29,700 bases of DNA. It comes from a virus. The position numbers were made by a program, and so were the translations under genes. A model generated the notes under the pieces. The model searched no databases and had not been told where the DNA came from. It saw only the letters and a list, made by a program, of their open reading frames with translations. This document shows, piece after piece, positions 6,777-13,910 of this stretch. Numbering within the stretch: position 1 is the first letter of the stretch; the number at the start of each line of letters is the position of its first letter. The stretch lies in the IMG/VR virus record IMGVR_UViG_3300049733_000035, positions 1-29,700 of that record. One strand, given 5' to 3'.

Positions 6777-7264
6777 TGACAGATGTTAATTCGCGTATTC
6801 AAGTACTAGATTTTGCTCCAGCTAATCCAGGTACCTGCATTTTGTGCGGAAGTGCCGGGGGTGATAGCCGCAAGTTTATCGACTTCGGCTTTCAGTTTGA
6901 TATGTATGGTGCAGTCTATTTCTGTAGTTTCTGTATGGAGTCTACAGTAGAGACTCTAGGCTATGTATCTAAGCTGGATCTAGAGGTAGCTAACGATAAG
7001 CTTATTGAAATTCAAAATATTGTCGGTAAATACATTGTAACGAATCAGGCGCTTAAACATGCTTTGGTGGCAGTTTTCACTTCTAGCTTTGATCGCAACA
7101 TTGATATTGATGAGCTTTTGTCTGTTCTTTTGGCTAATGTGGAAAAACAGCTCGAAGCTTATGACAAAGCTTATGGATCAGAACCTGTATCTGACGAAAC
7201 TAGCAGCGAGCAAAGACCTAAGCACGTTCCAGCAGCTAGAAAAAAGCTCAACCCTGAGTTCTAA
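6776..7264 (+). CDS. zinc-finger protein, 162 aa
   Basis: Residues 20-55 contain two Cys pairs, TCILCGSAGG and YFCSFCMES, separated by about 26 residues, a zinc-ribbon layout. A long helical, amphipathic region follows (about 60-135), then a polar basic tail. The ATG shares a base with the previous stop. The N-terminal ribbon plus helical body suggests a DNA-associated or assembly partner protein next to the packaging genes. The last codons contain A AAA AAG (7240-7246), but a -1 slip there would reach a stop after three codons. A different ORF is open in the +1 frame beneath the last 200 bases. Confidence 0.8.
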   Translation: MTDVNSRIQVLDFAPANPGTCILCGSAGGDSRKFIDFGFQFDMYGAVYFCSFCMESTVETLGYVSKLDLEVANDKLIEIQNIVGKYIVTNQALKHALVAVFTSSFDRNIDIDELLSVLLANVEKQLEAYDKAYGSEPVSDETSSEQRPKHVPAARKKLNPEF

Positions 7265-7412
7265 CTCTTCTGTAGAATTTATGCCATCAGACGATGCTTC
7301 TATGGTAGAATATCTACAGAAATCTTATAGAGAAGCTGGAATAGATCCCAGTAATGCGATAAATCAAGATGATATTGTAGACTTTGGTGGTTTTGATAAC
7401 TTTCGTACTTAA
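7173..7412 (+). CDS. small protein before portal, start uncertain (79 aa or 43 aa)
   Basis: The reading frame is open to 7412 and ends one base before the portal ribosome-binding site (AAGGAGGAGGGAG). Its C-terminal part (MVEYLQKSYREAGIDPSNAINQDDIVDFGGFDNF) looks like a real, acidic peptide. ATG at 7173 (MDQNLYLTKLAASKDL) and ATG at 7281 (MPSDDASM) are both possible, and neither has a clear ribosome-binding site. The ORF lies in the +1 frame relative to the zinc-finger gene it overlaps, so re-initiation, coupling or a +1 frameshift are alternatives. The function is unknown. Confidence 0.5.
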   Translation: MDQNLYLTKLAASKDLSTFQQLEKSSTLSSNSSVEFMPSDDASMVEYLQKSYREAGIDPSNAINQDDIVDFGGFDNFRT

Positions 7413-7427
7413 GGAGGAGGGAGCTAA

Positions 7428-9674
7428 GTGGCACAGAGTGTAATTCCTCCTCAGCCAAAGCTTTCTCGGAAGCAAAAGCAGGGCAATAAGGAAATAGAGA
7501 AAAAAGTTGTAGAGTGGACACACAGTAAGCAGTTTCAATGCAAAACTGTGCGTCAGATTTATGAGCGTCAGTGGTATTTGAACATAGCTTTTTATCTAGG
7601 AAAGCAGAATGTTCAGTTTCTAAATGTGCAGGGAACTAGTCCAGGTGGTTCGACGCGCCTGTATACTCCTCCTGCACCTTTTTATCGTTCACGTCCTATT
7701 ATGAATCTTATACGTCCTGCTATTCGTACAGAACTTGCTAAGCTTACAGCACAGAAGCCTACAGCTGTTATTGTTCCCTCTACTACAGAAGACAGAGATT
7801 TGTATGCTGCCCAAGCAGGTGAACAAATCTGGGAATCTATCTATAGAGACAAAAGGCTCAAGCAAAAGTTCCGTCAAAATGTAATGTGGACTCTTACTAC
7901 AGGTAACGGGTTCATGAAAACGTATTGGGATTCTAATGCACAAGACAAGTCTGGGGCCCAAGGGGATTTTTGTTATGAAGCCGTAAGTCCATTTCATCTT
8001 TTCTTTCCTGATATGCTTTGCGAAGATATAGAAGATCAGCCATATGTTATACAGATAACTACACGTACTATTGATTGGATTCGTCTTAATTATCCTGATA
8101 TTAAGGTTGAACCTAATGTTACAGAAGCGTCCGATCTATTTAATGATTCGTTTCTTCAGCTTGTAGGTGCTACTGATGTTCGTAGAGATTCAGTTGTTTG
8201 CCATGAAGTATGGATCAAACCAAAACAAGTAGATTTTCTTCCTAATGGAGGAATGTTTACTCTTATTGGTGATAATCTCGTACAGTTTGTAGAAACTAAT
8301 CCTTATATTCATCAGCAGTTTCCTTATGCCCATACTCGTCATATTCCAGCTTCACGTTTCTATGGTGAGTCTGTAATTACGGATCTTATTCCTATCCAGC
8401 GTGAGTATAATCGTACACGTGGTCAGATCATTGAGAATAAAAATCGTATGGGTCATATTAAGCTTCTTTACGCGAAGGGCTCTGTAGATCCGACTAAGAT
8501 TAATACCGATCCTGGGCAGGGTATTCCTTATGAACTAGGTTTTCCTGCACCTCAGCCTGTACCGCCTGTACCACTTCCTAACTATGTTCTACAGGAAGTT
8601 GATAGGCTTAGGATGGATTTTGAGGATATATCGGGACAGCATGATGTATCGAAGGGGCAAACACCACCAGGTGTCACAGCAGCTACTGCTATTTCGTTCC
8701 TTCAAGAGCAAGATGAAACAATGCTCTCGTCTACCTTCCAGAGTATTGAAGAAACCTTTGAAAAAATAGGTTATCAAACTCTATGTCTTGTTAAGCAGTA
8801 TTGGAATGTCCCTCGTATTGTTAAAGTTACTGGTACCGATGGTCAGTTTAGTGCTATGACTTTTAAAGGTTCTCAGATCGGTGATAATACAGATATACGA
8901 GTAGAGGCAGGTTCTGCTCTTCCAACTTCCCGCGCTGCTAAGCAGGCGTTTATTATGGACCTTATGTCTCAAGGCTTTATTCAGCCTGAACAAGGTCTTG
9001 AGCTTTTGGATATGGGTGGAGTTCAGCGACTCTACGATAACCTTAAGGTCGATAACGCTCAGGCTTCACGTGAAAATCTTAAGATGAGCGCGGTAACTCA
9101 AGAGATGATTAGTGCATATCTTGAAAGTTACATGCCAGACCCCGTTATGCAACAGCAGCCGCAGAATTCGACTATTGAGTCTATTCTAGGTATTCCTGTC
9201 TCTAATCCTCAGCCTGATTTGAGTGGAGACCTGTCCATGATGGGTCTTAGTTCAGATCCTATGGCTGAAGATCCTACGGCTCAACAACAACAACAATCAC
9301 CTTTTATTGACCCTCATACAGGACAGCCTCTAGTTGATGGAACTGGACAACCGACTGAACCTCCTCTTATTGTTCCTGTCAATAGTTACGATAACCATCA
9401 AGTACATATCCAGGTACACAATAATTTCCGTAAGTCACAGGCTTATGAAACGCTTCCGCAAGAAACTAAGGATCTTTTTGAACAGCATGTAAATCAGCAC
9501 CTAATGGCGCTGGGTGTTATTCCTGGACAACCGCAGCCTACAGGTGAGATGATGGATTCAGGTGCAGCTCAGAATTCTCCTGTAGCTTCTTCAATAGATC
9601 CTCAGGCTTCTGAACAACAGCAAGCTAATCCTTTTCAGCAAGACCCGCAGGGAGGTACACAACCTAATGGCTAA
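7428..9674 (+). CDS. portal protein, 748 aa
   Basis: The portal forms the ring through which DNA enters and leaves the head. The N-terminal 400 residues match P22-like portals of podoviruses, including RQWYLNIAFYLGKQ, PIMNLIRPAIRTELAKLTAQKPTA and the crown/stem section GESVITDLIPIQREYNRTRGQIIENKN. The C-terminal 200 residues are rich in Gln and Pro and probably disordered (EDPTAQQQQQSPF), which makes it long for the family. GTG at 7428 is chosen because AAGGAGGAGGGAG precedes it. It sits between the packaging genes and the scaffold-capsid pair, as usual, and overlaps the next gene by 8 bases. Confidence 0.92.
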   Translation: MAQSVIPPQPKLSRKQKQGNKEIEKKVVEWTHSKQFQCKTVRQIYERQWYLNIAFYLGKQNVQFLNVQGTSPGGSTRLYTPPAPFYRSRPIMNLIRPAIRTELAKLTAQKPTAVIVPSTTEDRDLYAAQAGEQIWESIYRDKRLKQKFRQNVMWTLTTGNGFMKTYWDSNAQDKSGAQGDFCYEAVSPFHLFFPDMLCEDIEDQPYVIQITTRTIDWIRLNYPDIKVEPNVTEASDLFNDSFLQLVGATDVRRDSVVCHEVWIKPKQVDFLPNGGMFTLIGDNLVQFVETNPYIHQQFPYAHTRHIPASRFYGESVITDLIPIQREYNRTRGQIIENKNRMGHIKLLYAKGSVDPTKINTDPGQGIPYELGFPAPQPVPPVPLPNYVLQEVDRLRMDFEDISGQHDVSKGQTPPGVTAATAISFLQEQDETMLSSTFQSIEETFEKIGYQTLCLVKQYWNVPRIVKVTGTDGQFSAMTFKGSQIGDNTDIRVEAGSALPTSRAAKQAFIMDLMSQGFIQPEQGLELLDMGGVQRLYDNLKVDNAQASRENLKMSAVTQEMISAYLESYMPDPVMQQQPQNSTIESILGIPVSNPQPDLSGDLSMMGLSSDPMAEDPTAQQQQQSPFIDPHTGQPLVDGTGQPTEPPLIVPVNSYDNHQVHIQVHNNFRKSQAYETLPQETKDLFEQHVNQHLMALGVIPGQPQPTGEMMDSGAAQNSPVASSIDPQASEQQQANPFQQDPQGGTQPNG

Positions 9675-9933
9675 TATAGAACTTAGTCCTCCGGATATTA
9701 ATTTTACTATCTCCACTAAGGCTGTAGCTAGTCCAGGATCAAGTTCAGGTCTTGCTACACCTCTTAATTATTCTTCTATCTCAGCTCTCGATACTGCCCT
9801 CGCAGCTGTTAGTGGGTCTTATTATACTACTGCTCGGCTCGACCAGATGGGAGTTAACGACAAGGTTTACGCTCTCAGGATGCATCAGGATGCGACTACT
9901 GTCGCTAATTACCTGTCGAACACTACCCCGTAG
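9667..9933 (+). CDS. small virion-type protein, 88 aa
   Basis: The ATG overlaps the portal gene end and has GGAGG about 11 bases upstream. The product is Ser/Thr/Ala-rich and uncharged (SPGSSSGLATPLNYSSISALDTALAAVSGSYYT), ending with a short helical section (MRMHQDATTV-like region near 70-80). No family is recognised. Its place between portal and scaffold suggests a minor head protein or assembly factor. Confidence 0.75.
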   Translation: MANIELSPPDINFTISTKAVASPGSSSGLATPLNYSSISALDTALAAVSGSYYTTARLDQMGVNDKVYALRMHQDATTVANYLSNTTP

Positions 9934-9942
9934 GTGACTTAA

Positions 9943-10140
9943 ATGGCTACTCCTCCTCAGATGAAAAAGAAGCTTCCACCGTGGATGCAGGGTAAAGGAA
10001 ACGCTAATTCTGGTGTTTCTCGCTTTATTAATAAGGGACAGAATCAGAACCAGTCCGACTCTAATGACTCTGAAAAGGGTATTAGGGGAGCGGCTGGCCG
10101 TAGGCTTAAGGCTATTCAGAAGCAATCTAATCCTTCTTGA
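9943..10140 (+). CDS. small basic protein, 65 aa
   Basis: The product is strongly basic and probably disordered: MKKKLPPWMQGKGNANSG at the start and AAGRRLKAIQKQ at the end. The K-K-K-x-P-P-W-M-x-x-K-G stretch resembles short basic head-region proteins of actinophages, whose role is not established. TAGGTGA lies about 8 bases before the ATG. An 86-base gap with one copy of the CCTGTAGA motif (10147) separates it from the scaffold gene. Confidence 0.75.
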   Translation: MATPPQMKKKLPPWMQGKGNANSGVSRFINKGQNQNQSDSNDSEKGIRGAAGRRLKAIQKQSNPS

Positions 10141-10226
10141 CCTTTTCCTGTAGACCCTTCTAAACTTTATATCAGGTTCAGGGCCTCCCTTAGCTGGGCA
10201 AGGTACAAACCGGAATAGGATACCTT

Positions 10227-11018
10227 ATGGGTACCCCTGTAGAGTCGTCCGATAGTGGTGAAGTTACAGAGCCAACTACTACCTCTTCTGATCAGGGAGG
10301 TAATAGTTCTCCAGGGACTAATCCGGCTTGGAATGACGTACTCAGTGTAATTCCCGAGCAGCTTCACTCTCAGGTTACTTCTCACTTTCAAAAGTGGGAT
10401 CAGGCGGCTAATAGTAAGATTTCCAGTCTGAATAGTCAACTGGAGCAGTATAAGCCATTTATGGAACATGGTATTGATGGTGACATCCTTACTCAGGGTG
10501 TTCAGCTTCTTTATCAGCTTCAGAATGATCCCAAGTCTCTATACGATGCTCTTGTTCAGAACTTTAATTTTAGTCCTGAAGAAGCAGCTGAAGCAGTAGA
10601 GGAAGCTACAGAAGAATCTGAGAATAGTAATCCTGAGTTTAAAAAGCTTCAGGATGGCTTTGAACTGCTCGCGCAGCACGTTCTTAATCAGGAAAATCAG
10701 AAGCAAGAAGCTGCTGCTGATGCTCAACTTGATAAAGACTTGAAGGCTGCGGCTGAGAAGCATGGAGAATTTGACGAGCCGTACGTTCTTTATCAGATGT
10801 ACACGCACGGTAAGTCTATGGATGAAGCCGTTCAGGCTTATCAGGACATGGCTAATGGAATTCTCCAGAAGAATCAGTCTCCTTTTGCTCCCAATATTTT
10901 GGGTAGTAGTTCAGGAAACGGTTCTGGTCTTCCTTCTCAGGCTACAGATGTAACTAAGCTGAACAACAATGATACTAAAGCTCTTGTTGCTCAGATGCTT
11001 AAGGCCCAGCTTGGATAA
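10227..11018 (+). CDS. capsid scaffolding protein, 263 aa
   Basis: The scaffold guides capsid assembly and leaves the prohead before or during packaging. The product shows the usual plan: disordered Ser/Thr/Gly N-terminus (1-35), long helical, Gln/Glu-rich coiled-coil region (about 45-205; QLEQYKPFMEHGIDGDIL, PEEAAEAVEEATEES, EAAADAQLDKDLKAAAEKHGEF), and a short C-terminal helix (NNNDTKALVAQMLKAQLG) of the kind that binds the capsid protein. It lies directly upstream of the major capsid gene with a 17-base gap. The assignment rests on composition and position, which are both typical. Confidence 0.85.
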   Translation: MGTPVESSDSGEVTEPTTTSSDQGGNSSPGTNPAWNDVLSVIPEQLHSQVTSHFQKWDQAANSKISSLNSQLEQYKPFMEHGIDGDILTQGVQLLYQLQNDPKSLYDALVQNFNFSPEEAAEAVEEATEESENSNPEFKKLQDGFELLAQHVLNQENQKQEAAADAQLDKDLKAAAEKHGEFDEPYVLYQMYTHGKSMDEAVQAYQDMANGILQKNQSPFAPNILGSSSGNGSGLPSQATDVTKLNNNDTKALVAQMLKAQLG

Positions 11019-11035
11019 TTTACGGAGGATATACC

Positions 11036-12226
11036 GTGGGCGCTACGCTTACTACTGCATCTAATATTCTGAAGGAAATTTACGAGCCAAAGATTCGTGA
11101 ACAGCTTCAGAACTATCTCAAGACTTCTAAGCGTCTTGAACAATCTACAGAAGGTGTAACTTCTGAAGTTGGCGGTAAGTACGTTAAATTCCCTCTCCAC
11201 ACGAAGCGCAATCCTGGTATTGGCGCTCGTAATGAGATGGAACTTCTGCCTGTCGCCGGTAATCAAGGCTATGACAGCGCCCAGGTTACTCTTGCGTATC
11301 TTTATGGTGCTATTCGACTTTCCGGTCAGACTTTTGAACTTGCTAAGTCTAATCCCCAGGCTTTTGCATCAGTTCTTGATCAGGAAGTTGAAGGTATTCA
11401 ACGCGACCTTGCGAAGGACTTTAACCGTCAGGTTTATGGTACTTCTGTAGGCGCTCTTATGACAGCATCTGCTGCTTATGCTGTAAACACTATTACGACC
11501 ACCAATACACAATACATGGAAGTTGGTCAGGTTGTAGATATTTACGATTCTACCGGTACTACTCTTCGTGCTTCTGGTCGTAATGTCACTACGGTAACTA
11601 AGAATACAAGTGTTGTGGTTGATGGTGCAGCAATCGCTACCGGCGCTTCTGGTGACATTGTAGTTCGTACTGGTAATCTTAACCGAGAGACTATTGGTCT
11701 TTCGCAGATTGTAAATGATACTTCTGTTTTGTTTGGCGTTAACCCGGCTACGGTCCCTACCTGGAAGTCGGTTATGAACGCTAATGGTGGAACTAATCGT
11801 CCTCTTTCTGAATCTCTTATGATTCGGATGGTGGATGATATCTACACTAATGGCGGTAATACTACTGCCATCTTTACTACTCTTGGTGTTAGGCGTTCGT
11901 ATTTTAACCTTCTTGTTCAGCAGAGGCGTTATGCTGACACCAAGGAATTTACTGGAGGCTTCAGCGGTCTCGCATTTACTACGGATAACGGCGATATCCC
12001 TGTAGTAACTGATGTTGACTGCCAGCCTAACCGTATGTACTTTATTAATGAGAAGGAGCTTAAGATCTATCGGGAGGGAGACTGGTCCTTTATGGACCGT
12101 GATGGGTCTAAGTGGTTCCGCGTCGCTGGTTACGATGCTTATGATGCAACTCTTTTTAAGTATTGTAACTTTGGAACGCATCGGCGTAACTCTCATGGTC
12201 TTATCAGTGACGTTACTGAAAGCTAA
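11036..12226 (+). CDS. major capsid protein (HK97 fold), 396 aa
   Basis: GTG at 11036 is preceded by GGAGGATATACC. The N-terminal arm is helical (ILKEIYEPKIREQLQNYLKTSKRLEQS), followed by the P-domain and E-loop region with VGGKYVKFPLHTKRNPGIGARNE, then a long helix DQEVEGIQRDLAKDFNRQVYGT typical of podovirus-type HK97-fold capsid proteins. The section around 130-215 (TTTNTQYMEVGQVVDIYDSTGTTLRASGRNV) looks like an inserted beta-rich domain, common in this group. Codon use is less AT-rich than in neighbouring genes, as expected for the most abundant virion protein, and a strong terminator follows directly. Confidence 0.92.
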   Translation: MGATLTTASNILKEIYEPKIREQLQNYLKTSKRLEQSTEGVTSEVGGKYVKFPLHTKRNPGIGARNEMELLPVAGNQGYDSAQVTLAYLYGAIRLSGQTFELAKSNPQAFASVLDQEVEGIQRDLAKDFNRQVYGTSVGALMTASAAYAVNTITTTNTQYMEVGQVVDIYDSTGTTLRASGRNVTTVTKNTSVVVDGAAIATGASGDIVVRTGNLNRETIGLSQIVNDTSVLFGVNPATVPTWKSVMNANGGTNRPLSESLMIRMVDDIYTNGGNTTAIFTTLGVRRSYFNLLVQQRRYADTKEFTGGFSGLAFTTDNGDIPVVTDVDCQPNRMYFINEKELKIYREGDWSFMDRDGSKWFRVAGYDAYDATLFKYCNFGTHRRNSHGLISDVTES

Positions 12227-12232
12227 TAGTCT

Positions 12233-12257
12233 TCTGTAGTATTAGCCTCACTACAGG
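12233..12257 (+). other. hairpin ahead of the capsid terminator
   Basis: CTGTAGT and ACTACAG form a 7-bp stem with a loop of about 9 bases, just before the main terminator. Both arms are copies or near-copies of the dispersed CCTGTAG motif. It could protect the 3' end of the capsid mRNA. Confidence 0.4.
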
Positions 12258-12262
12258 AAAAG

Positions 12263-12310
12263 AAAAGCCGCTACAGGAGGTAACTCTACGCCCCTGTAGC
12301 GGCTTTTTTA
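12263..12310 (+). terminator. intrinsic terminator after major capsid gene
   Basis: AAAAGCCGCTACAGG (12263-12277) and CCTGTAGCGGCTTTT (12293-12307) form a perfect 15-bp stem with a 15-base loop, followed by a T run. Both arms contain the dispersed CTACAGG/CCTGTAG motif. No promoter is evident before the next gene at 12326, so partial read-through would make tail and ejection genes less expressed than capsid. Confidence 0.9.
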
Positions 12311-12325
12311 ATTTAAGGAGAAGTC

Positions 12326-12778
12326 ATGGCAGGTAGTATAAATGAATTGACACAAGAACTTCTTGAAGCTCTTGTTAATGGAGATGTAAATAGTGGGGTA
12401 GCAGGTTTTACTAATATTGGTGGAGTAGTAGCACTTAATGTTTTTACGCGTCCCGCTGCTACTGCATCAGTTGTTTCACTTACCAATGCAACTGCTGTAT
12501 CAAATGGTTCTACTTATGACTGTGGTTATGTAGCCTTTGCTACTGTTGTACAGATTACATCCTCTGCTGCCCTTACAGCTGGTCAAATTAAAATTCAGGG
12601 TTCTCTTGATGGAACTACTTGGGCAGATATGAAAACAATTGATGCAACTGCTGATTTTCCATCCGCAGTTAGTAAAATCTATAGCTTTGATACTACTAAT
12701 ACTGCTAAAGTATGGCGTGTAGCTATTACAACGACACTTACTGGTGGCAATGTCACCGCTCGTATTCGGAGTTCTTGA
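12326..12778 (+). CDS. beta-rich virion protein, 150 aa (possible capsid decoration)
   Basis: AAGGAGAAGTC precedes the ATG. After a helical N-terminal 25 residues (MAGSINELTQELLEALVNG) the product is beta-rich and Thr/Ala/Val-rich, with CGYVAFATVVQITSSAALTAGQIKIQGSLDGTTWADMKTI resembling beta-sandwich or jelly-roll domains of phage decoration and spike proteins (the Q-G-S-x-D-G-T-x-W section is typical of these). Its place directly after the capsid gene supports a head-decoration role. A tail-side role is an alternative. Confidence 0.7.
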   Translation: MAGSINELTQELLEALVNGDVNSGVAGFTNIGGVVALNVFTRPAATASVVSLTNATAVSNGSTYDCGYVAFATVVQITSSAALTAGQIKIQGSLDGTTWADMKTIDATADFPSAVSKIYSFDTTNTAKVWRVAITTTLTGGNVTARIRSS

Positions 12779-13233
12779 TGATTCTTAAAAACGATGGAAC
12801 TATCTATTTTCCAGATCAAAATGGACATTTTGTTTCTGAAAATCAGCGTCGTATAGCAGAAGTTCTTCAGGACTATGATCCCAATCTAGAACTACAGTGG
12901 ATACCTCCTGTAAATCGAGGTCCGCAGGATTATGCTTTTAGAATTGTGTGTAGAAATAATCGTGGTAGTGATTATGTAGTTTGTTTTGCTAATGAATGCG
13001 ATGAACGTCTACTAGCCAAGGTTTTTCATTCAGATCAGCAACGCTTTAATAATAATACACTTAATTATCTTGACGCACATAACGCCGCTATAGAGGCTAT
13101 TAATCTAAAGCGTGCTATGGAAGAACGTGAAGAGGCACATAACCTAGCTTATAGTGCATGGACAAGTTCTAAAATTCATTATAAACATAATGGAATTGAC
13201 TTTGGTAAGCCATTTGGAGGGAGGTTTGAGTGA
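12778..13233 (+). CDS. hypothetical protein before the adaptor, 151 aa
   Basis: The ATG overlaps the previous stop (TGATG) and has CGGAG upstream. The product has a mixed alpha/beta start (MILKNDGTIYFPDQNGHFVSENQRRIAEVLQDYDPNLELQWIPP) and a helical, charged C-terminal half (LDAHNAAIEAINLKRAMEEREEAHNLAYSAWTS). The D-P-N-L-E-L-x-W-I-P-P phrase resembles conserved phage proteins found upstream of head-tail adaptor genes, but the role of that group is not known to me. It overlaps the adaptor gene start by 4 bases, suggesting coupled expression. Confidence 0.75.
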   Translation: MILKNDGTIYFPDQNGHFVSENQRRIAEVLQDYDPNLELQWIPPVNRGPQDYAFRIVCRNNRGSDYVVCFANECDERLLAKVFHSDQQRFNNNTLNYLDAHNAAIEAINLKRAMEEREEAHNLAYSAWTSSKIHYKHNGIDFGKPFGGRFE

Positions 13234-13910
13234 ACGTACAGGATATTATTAATCGTGTGCAGCGTACTTTCGGAGATGAAGGTAGTGCACAGATTAGCTC
13301 TATCGATATTATTCGATGGATTAATGATGCTCAGGTAGATATTGTTAAAGATAATGAAAATCTTCTACAGGCAAATGGTACTGCTGACATCGTAGTTTCT
13401 ACAGGAACTTATACTCTTCCTTCTGATATCTATAGGCTTGCTGGACTTCAGTATCAGGGATTTAAGCTTAAATCACTTACTCGTAATGAATTTGATGAAT
13501 ATGTAAATGGCTACGCTTCTCCCGCTAATTTGAACCCATATGGACCTGGTACGCCTGAATATTTTACAATTTGGAACAATATTATCAAGCTTTTTCCTAT
13601 TCCTGATACTTCTATTACTGGTGGTTTGATTATTTATTACACTAAGCGACCTTCTGCCATTACAACTACAGCAGATGCGCTCTCAATTCCAGCCGAATAT
13701 CATAACGCTATAGTTAATTACTGTTTGTCTCAAGCATATGAGCTGGACGAGAACTATGATGCAGCAGATCGACAGTCTAATAAGTTCAGCAATACTACTA
13801 TGAAGCTTAACGATGCAAATACTTGGTCGACACGAGACGTTTATCCTAGTATTACTGTAAATCCTGAAGATGAGACTTTTGGAGGAGCTAATGGCTTCTT
13901 CTATAGCTGA
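13230..13910 (+). CDS. head-tail adaptor (T7 gp11 / P22 gp4-like), 226 aa
   Basis: GTG at 13230 follows GGAGGGAGG. The N-terminal helical part (IINRVQRTFGDEGSAQISSIDIIRWINDAQVDIVKDNE) and the following beta section (STGTYTLPSDIYRLAGLQYQG) are the signature of podovirus adaptor proteins that sit between portal and nozzle, and the later EYHNAIVNYCLSQAYELDENYDAADR helix is also typical. Its length is close to the T7 tubular A protein. It is followed, with a short overlap, by the nozzle gene, which is the usual order. Confidence 0.8.
   Translation: MNVQDIINRVQRTFGDEGSAQISSIDIIRWINDAQVDIVKDNENLLQANGTADIVVSTGTYTLPSDIYRLAGLQYQGFKLKSLTRNEFDEYVNGYASPANLNPYGPGTPEYFTIWNNIIKLFPIPDTSITGGLIIYYTKRPSAITTTADALSIPAEYHNAIVNYCLSQAYELDENYDAADRQSNKFSNTTMKLNDANTWSTRDVYPSITVNPEDETFGGANGFFYS

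Noticed and set aside
7240-7246. A AAA AAG, a canonical -1 slippery heptamer in the correct frame near the end of the zinc-finger gene
   Set aside because: A -1 slip reaches TGA after three codons, and the ORF continuing downstream is in the +1 frame, so it does not make a useful fusion.
10155-10215. Possible tRNA or structured RNA before the scaffold gene (GGTTCAGGG and CCTCCC...GGGCAAGG)
   Set aside because: No acceptor stem, anticodon arm or CCA context could be made; only a weak imperfect stem is present.
11369-12196. 275-aa antisense ORF across the major capsid gene
   Set aside because: It lies fully within a well-supported gene on the other strand, has low-complexity Ser/Thr/Ile/Asn-rich composition typical of shadow frames, and has no ribosome-binding site that stands out.
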